Source: Latrodectus hesperus (lineage: Eukaryota; Arthropoda; Arachnida; Araneae; Theridiidae). Taken from it: a stretch of 64,000 nt of DNA. Positions 36,323 through 46,259 of the stretch are shown here, in pieces. A model generated the notes under the pieces. It searched no databases, was not told where the DNA came from, and was given only the letters and a program-made list of their open reading frames with translations. The stretch is from positions 58,307,591 through 58,371,590 of the forward strand of contig CM075853.1 in assembly GCA_037975125.1 (NCBI GenBank), in the 5' to 3' direction. A program made the position numbers and the translations under genes. The number at the start of each line of letters is the position of its first letter. The first letter of the stretch is position 1.

Positions 36323-39231
36323 ATGTTTTGGTAAGTACTATCAGTTTTTTAAATAAATAACGAGTATATATCCTTAAAATTAAATATATTTCCTGTAATT
36401 AATTATGTCACATTATTATCAAGCTAATCATTGTACTTGTGCAATTAAGTTAGAATAAACATTGCAAACAGTCTTTTTTAAATGATACAAAATAACTTTA
36501 TTGTGAAATTATGCTTTAATTTGTTCATTGTTTTTGAAATTTATAAATACCCATAATATCCATTAATAATCTACAATTATTATAACAATTAAAAAAATTT
36601 AATGCATACTTGTATCGTCCCGCATGGTAAAACATCCATAAAGTGTTATGTTGACAATTTTTTTGTGTATTTTTGGTATGTGTTATTTTTAATATGACTT
36701 TTTTTGTTTTTGTTTCTAAGATTAATATTTGAAGCTTGGAAATGAACAGGTTAGAATTTTCATATAAATTAAACGATCAAAATATTTATTCCAGACGGAA
36801 TAAATTTCGTAAAATCCAATCTAATGTAAAAATCTAATGTAAAAGCTTTTATTAAACAGAGTAAAAAAGTATTGTTTTGAGTGTTACTATTTTATAACTG
36901 GAGAACTAAATTGTTGATTGGGTTACTTTATCATTCTCAGCAAAATTAGTAATAGATAAAATGTCTTTGAGACCTTAAAGATGATCAAATTCTATTTTTG
37001 ATAAGAAAGTATTAAGTTATGTTTACAGAGTAAGTATAATTATCTTCATATACTTTATTTAATTCATATCTATTTTTTATAACCTTCTATAATCAAGGTG
37101 AGATTCATTGCAAGTTTACATTTAATGATAAAATTCATATCAGCAAATGAAAATGGTGGTATATAAAATTTGGGAAATAATATGCAGTAATGATTTCTTG
37201 ACTTGCATTCAAAATTATAGAACTTTTTGGAAGCATCTCTCAAAATTGTAAAGAGGTATTCCATTTTTGTTATTGTAATCATTAGGGATCAACACTTCCA
37301 GTTTACTAAAACTTGAAACATGTAAAAATACTTTATTTAATATTTTAAAAATAGGTTCATTTAAAAAGTATTAAATGGTTAATTAATAAGATTTTTGAAA
37401 CTTAATCATACTCTTCTATATATATATATAATAATACCTTGACAGGATTTTGCAAAAAGTTTGCATGTTACATATAAATATTGTGTTTTTCATAATTTTA
37501 CCAAATATGTGAGCTTCAAAGTGAATCATTGTTTTTATAGAATAAACTTGGATTAAAAGAATATAAAACAAAATATTTTTAACAAAATGGTCAATAACAA
37601 TCTATTTACAATTAAAAAAATACTTATCCTAAAAACAGAAACAGAATTTATTCATTAAATATTTTTCACATAGCTTTCAAGTTGTAGAATTCGTAGAGGA
37701 AACAGGTGATAAAAGTGTGGCAGTTGTCGCATCTAATTGGATGGATGGAAATATGTGTTACTGGCCTCCTTATAAGACGCCTAACAGAATTAGGCGTGCT
37801 ATTGAAGACTTTGAAGTAGTTAATGAAAATTGGATGAAGGTCTCATGTCGTTGCCTGTCATCTTGTGGTTTGTTATTATCTTGGTTTTATTAGCTATGAT
37901 TTGTTCATACTTAAGTTAGTTATATTTTGTAATTACTGTGTTCATCATAAATATTATTACAATTTTGAAAAATTCTGTGTATTTTTAAATTTCATTTAAT
38001 AAGGAGATTAATAGTTTTTTTTCTTTGTAAGATGTGGATTTTTTTAAGTTTAATTTTAATATTTATAATTTTTCTTTTTAGTAATAAAGTAATAATAAAT
38101 TAGTAATAGAGTAATGAAGTTCTTATCCAAAAATGAAAAAAGAAATGCCAGTTTCTTTGTTTTACTAGTTGATCAATGATAAATTTTAAGGAGTAAGCCA
38201 AAGCAATATATTAATATAAGTTATGATGCAAATTTTGTAATATATATAACAAAAAAATAAAGTTTAAAAACATTAAGTTTCTATATAAAAATATTTGACA
38301 GGTAAATTAGCTTTAACATGGATTTGGAAACTGGAACTTCATTTGAATTTATTTTTCTGATATTTTGTTATTATTTTCAGATGACTATTTTGACTAGTAA
38401 AGGTGGAACAAGTTCCAGTGATGTTATAAAAAGAATTCTGATGGAACTGATGACGAACAAGTTGTCAAAACAATACAACTGGAAGGACAGTAGAGGTGTA
38501 AAGCATCCCTTTTCCACCCTTCAGAATGTTATGAATTTGATAACAGGTTAGCATTTTGTTTTTAAACTTTCTAAAGCTAACTGCTTGTAGAAATAAATTT
38601 TAAAAGTAATATAGTGTAATATGAAAACATTAAATTCAAACGTAAAAGTTTATGAATTGAATTTAATCAAAATATTTCTAAATCATAATCACTGTAACAA
38701 ATCATAAGAACATAATATTTCATGTTTCTGAAATAATTTTAATTGCATATTTTTATTATTCTAGGTTTAACGTATGTAATTTAAATTTATATTGTGTTTG
38801 TAACTTAAAATTGGGAAAAATTGTTATTTTCTATTTTCATTTATGGATTACTTTTGTATTTTTTAAATGCCAAGTTTACCATTGGATCAAAATGTTAATT
38901 GTAGTACATAAATTAAATTTAATAAATTTATTTTTTCCCCAAATTTAAATCTTAATTTTAATATTTTAACAACTTAAAATTTAATTTTTGCGATATTTCC
39001 ATATAATGTTAATAATATCAATTATAAAAATGTTAACCTTACTTTGTTTCTGATGTTACTTTATTTAACATTTATATGAGTAAAATTTGTTTATTTGTAG
39101 CTTCTACTTGCCACCATGTCAGCCGTATAACAGATATGGATGTACAGCAGGACATCAAGAAATGGCTGATGCGTGCTCCAGATAGAGATGGGGGGGCACT
39201 TGAAATGGGCTTTGGAAAAAGCCCAGTCTAA
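36323..39231 (+). CDS. DUF4806-like protein, four exons
   Basis: Exons by splice sites: 36323-36330 (ATG, donor gtaagt), 37674-37839 (acceptor cacatag; weak donor gtctca), 38381-38546 (acceptor ttttcag; donor gttagc), 39101-39231 (acceptor tttgtag; TAA). The phases agree and give about 156 residues with no stop. Exon 2 encodes the N-terminal pattern of this family (FQVVEFVEE, VVASNWM, CYWPPYK). Exons 3 and 4 encode the C-terminal DUF4806 pattern (LMTNKLSKQYNWKDSRG, then DIKKWLMRAPDRDGG). An AATAAA lies at 39255. Upstream are GCATGCG and GGCGGCCAT motifs of NRF1/YY1 type. Molecular function is not established. It lies inside a TIR element, antisense to the split PolB. The exon 2/3 junction is the least certain. 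Confidence 0.65.
36331..37673 (+). other. First intron of the DUF4806-like gene
   Basis: AT-rich 1.3-kb intron bounded by TTTTG|gtaagt and cacatag|CTTTC. No coding signal inside. Confidence 0.6.
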
Positions 39232-39589
39232 TGTTAATATGTTACAATAATAATAATAAAGATTTATCTTTTGTGAACATTTTGTTTTTGTGAATAAATT
39301 CATAAATATTGAAGTAGATAGTTTAACAAATATTAAAATAAAAAATGCTGTAAAATAGGGACACTTTATCTGAATATATAACTGAATTTTTAATCTTATT
39401 ACAATAATGTATTTAATACACTTGTTACCAAAAATTTGTAACTCATTTCTTTTATCACTTTTAGCTCTGCAAATATTGCTTTTAGAAATGTTCTAGAATA
39501 TTCATATTTAAGTCAATTTTTCAACTATTAATAGAAAATATCAATATATATATATATATAAAACATTAAGCTAAGACCATAGAATCAAA

Positions 39590-40210
39590 GTTGTCTGTTC
39601 TATATTAAAATATAGAATCAATGTTTTATTTTAAATTTATCAAATGTATCTAGTTGAGAATAATTTATACCTATTTTTACAAATATATTAAAATTAATTG
39701 AATTTCTATGATTTTAATTTCTAAAACTGAATCTATGCTCCACATGTTAAAATATATATCTTATAAAAGCAATAAAAAAATTTAGATTTTTTGCAGTTAA
39801 ATTTCCAAAGTTAAATTTGCTAAGAAAACATTTTGAAAATCATAACAATGAACAATTTCCTAATTTATTTTTTCTAAAATTGGAAATTATTTTTTAAAAT
39901 AAAATCTTAATGAATATTGTCTGTGTTCTATATTAAAATAACGAATCAATGTTTTATTTTAAATTTATCAAATGTATCTAGTGTAGAAAGGTTCTATAAA
40001 TAATTTATACCTATTGTTACAGATATATTGAAACTAATTGAATTTGTAGGATTTTAATTTCTAAAACTGAATCTATGCACGCATGTTAAAATATATATCT
40101 CACAAAAGCAATAAAAAATTTAGATATTTGCAATTAAATTTCCAGTGTAAAACTTGTTAAGAAAACATTAGGAAAATCAACCTGCTAATTTATTTTTTCT
40201 AAAACTAGGA
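39590..40210. repeat. Direct duplication of about 300 bp inside the nested element
   Basis: GTCTGTTCTATATTAAAATA at about 39590 and TCTGTGTTCTATATTAAAAT at about 39921 start two copies of the same AT-rich segment. They share AATCAATGTTTTATTTTAAA, AATTTCTAAAACTGAATCTA and AATTTATTTTTTCTAAAA, and differ by scattered substitutions and a small indel. It lies downstream of the gene's polyadenylation signal. Confidence 0.85.
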
Positions 40211-40552
40211 ATTATTTAAAAAAATCTTAATATTGTCATTTATTTGATTTTTCATAACAGTGAAAAAAATTAAAGCAAATCTATAAAACTGAAATTATTG
40301 AAAGTTAATTTTGTGTCCTGCAATGAAAACTTGAAAATACTGAAATGTCCTATAGTGAAAAAATATTAGATATTGGGTAAAATACATTTCATATTAATTT
40401 CACTTACATAACTGTACTATATAAATTATTACATTTTGAATTTATTTATAAGTATTAAAAAATCCTTTAACACAAATATTTTTTATCACTTAAAACACTT
40501 ATAAATATATAAATATTTAAAATAAGTTTTCCTAAATATTTTCAGGCTTATC

Positions 40553-40597
40553 AAAAATACACTATTGTTAAATTATTTTTAACGATAGTGTATTTTT
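40553..40597. repeat. 20-bp-stem hairpin near the right end of the nested element
   Basis: AAAAATACACTATTGTTAAA (40553-40572) pairs with 40578-40597 with one mismatch; the loop is 5 bases. It lies about 300 bp from the right TIR and may be a structural or terminator feature of that element. Confidence 0.8.
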
Positions 40598-40894
40598 TAT
40601 ATTTAAGCCGGAAAACAGCACAGGCACACGAGTAGAATACAAAATTGAATGGCAAATATCATCGATGCACTCACTCCCTTTTCATCGAATTTTAAAAAAG
40701 TCATCGGGCCATACGCCATAAACTCATCACACCGTGCACTTCAACTGAACGGGCGGCGACACCGCAGCCGCTCTCTGGCCGAGGTGACAAAAGGTCCACT
40801 GTTCCATGCACTTTTGCCGCACAGGGGCCGCTGAGATTCCATCGGTTCAAGTCGTTAACCCAATCACCACCCCAGTGTTGAATTGCTACTAGGG

Positions 40895-42624
40895 TCAGTC
40901 CGTAAAGTGTCAAAAAATGCTTTAGTCGCGTTGGGTCCTCTATACGTAATCGGAGGTTTATAGTCTCCATGATCAAATTTTGTATAGATTGAGAAGCTCA
41001 TAGGTTCGTGCTTTTGATACCTTTGCGTATAGGATTGACTGTCGTCTGGCTGGCATGTATCTATCTTGGTCGTCAGGCATTCAAAGTCCGCGTAGATAAC
41101 GAAAGGTACTCGTAGCGCATTACGGTAATTCTTGAACTTTATTTCGCTTTGATGGTGCATTACAATTTTCACTGGCTGATTCTTCTTGCAATCTTTTTCA
41201 TGACTTTGCAGATCCTCCTCAGAGCGATAAAACAGCAAACATCTCTCACAGGGATATACTCTGCCATGGTGGTTACTCATTTGTTGGGACACCAATCTCG
41301 ACAGATCTTTTATCCAACAGTAATGGCTGTTTTTATCGTCTTTGACGTACAACAAATTGACATGTTTATCCATTTTGTGGTTAGTGATTCTCAGCGGACA
41401 TACAACGGTGTTATACATGTATACGTTCACAGACACATTGTTCAACCGTTCAAACTTTTTAAATACTCTATCATCCATCTTAACCGGAAACTCAATACCT
41501 TCAAAGTTTAGCTCACTTTCGTATGGCTTATATTTAGTAACTCTATCTGCATTATCATTAGCTGTGTGAAGAGCAGACAGAACTGACCACATGAAGCACT
41601 TATTATCATTTATATTCTTCACGTTGATGACAGCCTTTTTGGCTTTAATTGCCTTAGGTAAATCAATGTAGGATGATCCTCTCAATGGGTTGTATTTATT
41701 GATCCTCAGCTCTAAGTATTTTATTTGAATAAGCCTCCAGCCCGATTCCCGTGCTTGAAACTCTTCCATCTCTCTTTTTAACTCATCCACAGCCTCATCG
41801 TAAAATGCATCTAGATCGGTAGATTCCAAAACGATTTGATTCATAGTTTTGAATGAAAACTCCTGTGTTTCTTGTTCCCTTTGATAATCACAGTATAGTT
41901 GCATATTTACTTTCACCCCCATCCTCTGGGACAATTTGTCTATTATTATTGTTCTACAATGCTCTAGAAATGCAGTTGGGTCTTTAATATCGTTTATGTT
42001 CTCTATGACCCACGTTTGAAGTCTGTTTCGAAAGGATGTTTCAATTAGTTTAATTTCTTCTTGTTTGTCAAAATCAAAGGTCTTTGATACCTTCTCCGGA
42101 AATAACCAACCCGTAAAGGTCTCATTGAATGTTTGTACCTTTTCCATTAGCCAATCTTTCAAAGTCTGATAGGTAGATTTCTTAGGTTCATTGGTTCTTG
42201 TCTCATTCTTTGGTACTTCTTTTTTCGGGGTTCGCCTGTGAATCAGTGATCGAAGGTGATGGCATTTGTATGCAGGTTTGTAATAGGTTCCACAGTCACC
42301 ACACTTGATTTGAGGTGTTCTCGGCTTCTTTGGTTTGGGAAACAGGCTGTTATCGAAAGAGAAAACGTTAGCTTTCTCATAATCTTGGTGTTTCTTAGAC
42401 TTTAAGTGAGTCTTCATGTAAGACTGTTTATAGTACTGGTCACAACACTTGACCTTAACCTCTCTCGCCTTCTTCGGCTTGCTGAACAAGTCATCGTGGA
42501 ACTGAAAAACGTTCTGGTTCTTCTGAATGAGCTCAATCAGTTCCACCTTCTTGAGTTTCGAGTATCCTCGAATATTATTTCCCCGACAGTAGTCTTGCAA
42601 CTGCCGAATAGTTTTTGATTCCAT
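40895..42624 (-). pseudogene. Protein-primed DNA polymerase B, N-terminal third
   Basis: ATG at 42624. Residues 5-36 form a SAP-like helix-turn-helix (IRQLQDYCRGNNI, then KKVELIELIQ). Two C2HH-type zinc segments follow (CCDQYYKQSYMKTHLKSKKH, then CGTYYKPAYKCHHLRSLIH), and a third near residue 470 (CERCLLFYRSEEDLQSH). The exonuclease I motif FVIYADFECL is near residue 515. Coding then runs into the TCA duplication and the nested element and would end three codons later. The promoter side holds the 29-bp element shared with the KilA-N gene. Proteins of this family replicate the linear element from a terminal protein primer. Confidence 0.93.
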
Positions 42625-42652
42625 TTTATATCTCTTTATATATGAAAATCTT

Positions 42653-42681
42653 CTCTTTAAGTCCTAAAAATGCTGAAGAGG
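42653..42681 (-). promoter_or_regulatory. 29-bp upstream element of PolB
   Basis: The 29 bases are identical to 43646-43674 upstream of the KilA-N gene (core AAGTCCTAAAAATGCTGAAG). It ends 29 bp before the PolB ATG. Both downstream genes lack the ATAAA-type start motif of the virion genes, so this is a candidate early-type promoter. Confidence 0.6.
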
Positions 42682-42749
42682 GTCAATCAAATTTAAAAGA
42701 CATTTTGATGATTGTTAAACCATTAAAACGCAAACTCCCATTTTCCAAA

Positions 42750-43597
42750 CTAGAGTACCAGCTTTTCCTCATTTATGGTATTCATTGCCTCTATCAACTC
42801 ATCTTCGGTAATAGTCGAGTCGGCTAAAGAGATATTGCATGACTTAAAAGCAACCCCCTTTTTCTTCAGTTCATCTCTAACTCTAACAAAGAGAGTTTTT
42901 GAGTTGGGGTGACAGGGTAGATCCAATAGAATAGAGACTTCTGAATACAAAGAGCGTTGCTGCTTCAACACACCTCTAGCACGAACATCTTGAGCTCTTG
43001 TTGTGTAGTAGGGGTAGGTTTCGTCGTTACGCTTAATGAGAATAAATCGTTCACGCTTATCCTTTTTGGCAGGCTGGGGTGCACGGTCCTCAACTGAAAT
43101 TTCAAGCTTCTGCTGGATCGTGTCAAGCTTCCTCGCTTGGTCTTTAATCTTCTTGTCTTTCTCTTTCATTTTGTCCTCAATTTCTTTGAGCTTCAGTTCA
43201 AAAACGCTTTCATCCATTGTCTTATATTCATTCGCAAAGTAGTTAAGGATGATGTTGCTGCATTAGTCGTAAAATTCGACTAATATCCAGGAGGCGATAT
43301 CGAGAATAAGTTCTTTTCGGACATATTGACCAGTGATCTGTTTGTTGAGAGTATCGTTGTTTTGCAACTTGATCTCGTAAAAGCTACCGCGCACTATCCC
43401 GCGACGCTATAGTATTCTAGCAGTTTTTTAGACTTTTCGAGACGAGACCAATCACGAAAACGCTTTGATGCGTCATTGCATAATTTAGTCGCATTGAAGC
43501 ACCCAGTTTCTTTGTCAATCACCAGTCGGAAGTCAACGAACAACCCGTAGTAAAAGTTATCCTTGATTTGTTCATAACATACGTCGATCAGAGACAT
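42750..43597 (-). pseudogene. KilA-N/MSV199-type regulator with DUF3627-like C-terminus, broken
   Basis: Residues 1-65 from the ATG at 43597 form a KilA-N/MSV199 domain (YYGLFVDFRLVIDKETGCFNATKLCND in pattern, then RFRDWSRLEKSKKLLEYY). A frameshift near 43405-43415 is followed in another frame by GQYVRKELILDIASWI, the end of the same domain, and then a TAA in place of a sense codon near 43262. The rest (42750-43217) has a coiled coil and a DUF3627-like end ([19 protein letters not shown]). Such proteins are DNA-binding regulators of insect poxviruses, iridoviruses and baculoviruses. Presence in a Polinton suggests exchange with large DNA viruses. One shift plus one nonsense change makes it non-functional here. 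Confidence 0.75.
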
Positions 43598-43645
43598 GTC
43601 TTAACTTATTTTATTTATGAGTTTCTATTTATATGCTAAATGCAT

Positions 43646-43674
43646 CTCTTTAAGTCCTAAAAATGCTGAAGAGG
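43646..43674 (-). promoter_or_regulatory. 29-bp upstream element of the KilA-N gene
   Basis: Identical to 42653-42681; it ends 49 bp before the KilA-N ATG. Confidence 0.6.
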
Positions 43675-43765
43675 CTCGCCTTTAATCTCGTAAAGATGCC
43701 GCTCACATTAGAGCGGCATCTATAGAATTCTAACAGTTTTTCAGATATTTCAGAGACGATACCTT
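43675..43765 (-). pseudogene. Remnant of a second KilA-N gene
   Basis: On the minus strand this stretch aligns with 43374-43445 of the KilA-N gene (shared runs include AAAAACTG, TAGAAT.CTATAG and TTTACGAGAT), with scattered changes and stops. It lies directly upstream of the first gene's promoter element. A tandem duplication of the gene followed by loss of one copy is the simplest reading. Confidence 0.55.
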
Positions 43766-43820
43766 TCATTGGAGTATCAATTTTAAAAGGAGTTAAAAGG
43801 AAGTATCTTAAAAGTAAATT

Positions 43821-44309
43821 ATGATTGAACCAGAATTGACAGAAATAATAAAACTCTTAGGAGTGAAAGCAGTATCCATTGACAAATCGAAGGAGTGTGA
43901 GCACGAATTTGTTACTAGAAATGATTATTTTTGGTATGTCTGTATGACATGCCATGAAGAGCTGAGATACAATCCTAATAAACGTCCTCTGGATAGCAAG
44001 CAACTATATTTAATGATGAAGATGCAACAGAGGAGTGAAAGCAGAGTGAAAAATCTTACTAAATGGTTAAATGGGTTTAATATCCCCTTAGAAGATGTGA
44101 TTCTGGTTGAATTCTTAACATTTATTCATAAATATGAAGAATTGTTTCCAGAGCGGAAAAACTTAATCAGCAAAGAATACATTTTATTTCATCTGCTGCG
44201 GAAAAGAGATTTTCAGGTACCGCTTAAGTTACCTAAAATGAAGAAAATGCTTGATCAGAATAAAGAAATCTGTCGAACCGTCTTCGAAGCTTTAAACTGG
44301 AATTTTTAA
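43821..44309 (+). CDS. VLTF3-like late transcription factor candidate
   Basis: 162 residues, intact. A zinc ribbon is visible near the N-terminus: C26-x-H28, then C41-x2-C44 (YFWYVCMTCHEEL). The C-terminal half fits the helical VLTF3 pattern of large DNA viruses: a hydrophobic helix, ERKNLISKEYILFHLL, a FQVPLKLPKMKKM segment and an LNWNF end. VLTF3 of poxviruses activates late promoters. Assignment rests on motif order only; an unrelated zinc-ribbon protein is the alternative. The gene is divergent from KilA-N and convergent with the integrase, and both stops lie in one hairpin. An AGTAAATTATG start context is seen rather than ATAAATAAATG. Confidence 0.55.
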   Translation: MIEPELTEIIKLLGVKAVSIDKSKECEHEFVTRNDYFWYVCMTCHEELRYNPNKRPLDSKQLYLMMKMQQRSESRVKNLTKWLNGFNIPLEDVILVEFLTFIHKYEELFPERKNLISKEYILFHLLRKRDFQVPLKLPKMKKMLDQNKEICRTVFEALNWNF

Positions 44310-44334
44310 TAGCTTTTGTCAGCTATTAAAAATT
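44301..44334. terminator. Perfect 14-bp hairpin spanning two convergent stop codons
   Basis: AATTTTTAATAGCT (44301-44314) and AGCTATTAAAAATT (44321-44334) pair perfectly; the loop is TTTGTC. The TAA of the VLTF3-like gene (44307-44309) and the TAA of the integrase (44326-44328, minus strand) both lie in the stem. Both proteins therefore end in Asn-Phe encoded by the stem. It is a candidate bidirectional transcription end signal. Confidence 0.75.
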
Positions 44335-45845
44335 AACTAAATCTTTCTTATCTATCCAACTACTCTCTGGATAACCTAACCACTTTACCAGATATTTATT
44401 TCCCACCTTTTTGAGAATTTTTTCGATTTTGTACGCATTGTCCTTCTTATCATACCTTACCAGTTCGTTTTCGTAAAAGGTTCCCTTTACATATTCATTG
44501 TTTAAATCCTTTATTCTATAAGTGACTGGATCGGTTTCTAATACTTCAGAGATGACGAATATTTCTTCTGTAAAGGTTGCTTGATAACCTCTTCTGAAAG
44601 TGGTTTTATATATGGATACCCTGACTTTATCTCCTACTTGGTATTTGGGTTTATGTATGACCTTTTCTTTAAACAAATTGTGGTACACTTCACCACTGTT
44701 TTCTTCTAGACTGGCCTCAAACGGCGTCATCTTTATACTTCTATGGTAAGAGTTGTTATAATTTTTCACTAACTGATCCAACACATCTATATATCTATTG
44801 GTATTGTAAGCCGCTAAATATTTCCGAATTTTACCGTTTAGAGTTCTGTTGAATCGTTCCACCACGGAGCATTTGATTTCAACGTTTTCAGTAGGGAACC
44901 AGTGGATATTGTTCTCTTTAAACAGAAGCTGCGTCTCTTTGTTAATGAACTCGGTCCCCTTGTCAGTCTGGATTTTAAGAGGAACTCTCACTTTAAATAT
45001 CTTCTTAAATGCCTTAGTCACTCTTCTCCTGTTTTTCTGCGAATGGGCACAGCCCACCCATATTTGCTGAAAATGTCTATGACTGTTAACAAGTAGTTGT
45101 AGCCATCATTCGATTTTGAAAATGGCTTTAAAAATAACAAATCTGCTTGCCATTGATCATCAATGTGTGACACATAAGTTCTCCTTCTTTTAAACTTACT
45201 GATGAGTGGTTTATGCTTTGTGTAAACATCTTGTTGATGTAAGAAATCAGAGACTTCTCTTCTACTTAAACCTGTTTTTCTACTGAGTTCGTTTATACCA
45301 CAATATTCAGTCTCTGGATCGTAATAAACTTTTTTGGGGTCCTCAGTTACCCCTTTAGCGGTAAAAAAACGACTCTTTTTAGAACCACAATCCATGCAGA
45401 TTCCTTTCATCATAGGTCTGCCATTTTTAGAGGTAGCGTGCTGTACATCTTTAGTCTCAGTGTGGGTTTTACATTTTAGGCAGTATATTTTTGAGCCCAT
45501 TCCAAATGTCTTCTTTGCTTTGATAATTGGCTTCACAACAGCTCTATCTAAACTTTCACGGAGAGTTGGATTAGGAATATCCTCGAGTTCTTTTATCATG
45601 TCTGAGTCACACACCTTGTTTCTTGTTTCGGTATCTTTATTTTTTAGGTAACACACGTCATGTTTATAAGCAGCTTCATCGACTCTATTAATGGGCTTAC
45701 TCCATTCTTTGTATGTTAAATCAGGATTTAATCTAGTTTTACCTCTCAGCAATTGAGTACCTGGCCCAGTAAATTGGTGACCAGGCAGATGCATTTCAAA
45801 AGGTAAATTATTTATTGCAGCGTTAATAACTCCTTTTCCTTTCAT
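44326..45845 (-). pseudogene. PLA2-like / zinc ribbon / retroviral-type integrase / chromodomain fusion, frameshifted
   Basis: ATG at 45845, after ATAAATAA. Residues 20-66 resemble the parvovirus-type phospholipase A2 core: a HQFTGPGT calcium-loop motif at 23-30 and the catalytic-type pair H62-D63 in AAYKHDVCY. A four-Cys ribbon (YCLKCKTH, then GICMDCG, about 120-150) resembles DUF5679. Next is an HTH-like segment and the integrase core: DDQWQADLLFL and LTVIDIFSKYGW near residues 230-265. After a one-base shift in an A-rich run near 45040-45057 come TDKGTEFIN and VVERFNRTLNGKI (D and E of DDE), an SH3-like part and a chromodomain (KYLVKWLGYPESSWI) at the end. Polinton integrases insert the element. 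The PLA2-like part is normally linked to virion entry, so finding it in the integrase frame is unusual. Confidence 0.85.
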
Positions 45846-45863
45846 TTATTTATATGCAAAAAA

Positions 45864-46253
45864 TTATTTACTCACATATTCATAGCCGTTCAGCTGGGTT
45901 TGTTTCATGTATTTTTCTCTGGGTAAGTAGACTGAATTGTTGATAAAATCATCCTCTCTATTGTACACCTCTTCTTCTGATAATGCATTTGATTTGAATG
46001 AATTCAGCAGCTGCTTATAAAACTTGTAAGACTGCTTATACTCTTCGTTCCTTTCCACAATATTTATAGATTTTTCGATAACTTCAACTATACCAGCACT
46101 TAAGCTCAGAGCGGCTAAGGGTACCATCGCAAAAGCGGATAAACCCAATGAACTGCAGAGGAACTTTGTAATGGATAGCGAAACCTTTATCTTATGATAA
46201 TGGTGGTAGCTCTTTCTATACACGTAAATTTTCTTCCGTAAGTATTCTTCCAT
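45864..46253 (-). CDS. Conserved Polinton-type small membrane protein
   Basis: 129 residues, intact, ATG at 46253 after ATAAATAAAG. The N-terminus is basic and aromatic. A hydrophobic stretch at residues 28-58 (FLCSSLGLSAFAMVPLAALSLSAGIV in character) could span a membrane once or twice. The C-terminal half is charged and helical. It lies between the integrase and ATPase genes with gaps of 18 and 6 bases, so it is likely co-transcribed. I do not recognise a domain; a virion membrane or assembly role is only a guess. Confidence 0.6.
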   Translation of the reverse strand: MEEYLRKKIYVYRKSYHHYHKIKVSLSITKFLCSSLGLSAFAMVPLAALSLSAGIVEVIEKSINIVERNEEYKQSYKFYKQLLNSFKSNALSEEEVYNREDDFINNSVYLPREKYMKQTQLNGYEYVSK

Positions 46254-46259
46254 CTTTAT

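Larger units (their letters stand above)
35954..40894. mobile_element. Nested TIR element carrying a DUF4806-like gene, inserted in PolB
   Basis: CCCTAGTAGCA at 35954-35964 and TGCTACTAGGG at 40884-40894 are perfect 11-bp inverted termini. TCA is duplicated at 35951-35953 and 40895-40897, and removing element plus one TCA keeps the polymerase frame. The 4941-bp interior holds a four-exon gene of the DUF4806 type, a direct duplication (39590-40210) and a 20-bp-stem hairpin (40553-40597). No transposase is recognised. The TIR and 3-bp duplication do not clearly fit one superfamily (CACTA, Academ and Zator also make 3-bp duplications). It may be a non-autonomous derivative, or the DUF4806-like gene may be part of the mobility system. 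Confidence 0.85.

Noticed and set aside
36301..39231. DUF4806-like gene as a native Polinton gene
   Set aside because: It lies inside an element with its own TIRs and target duplication that splits the polymerase frame, so it arrived separately.
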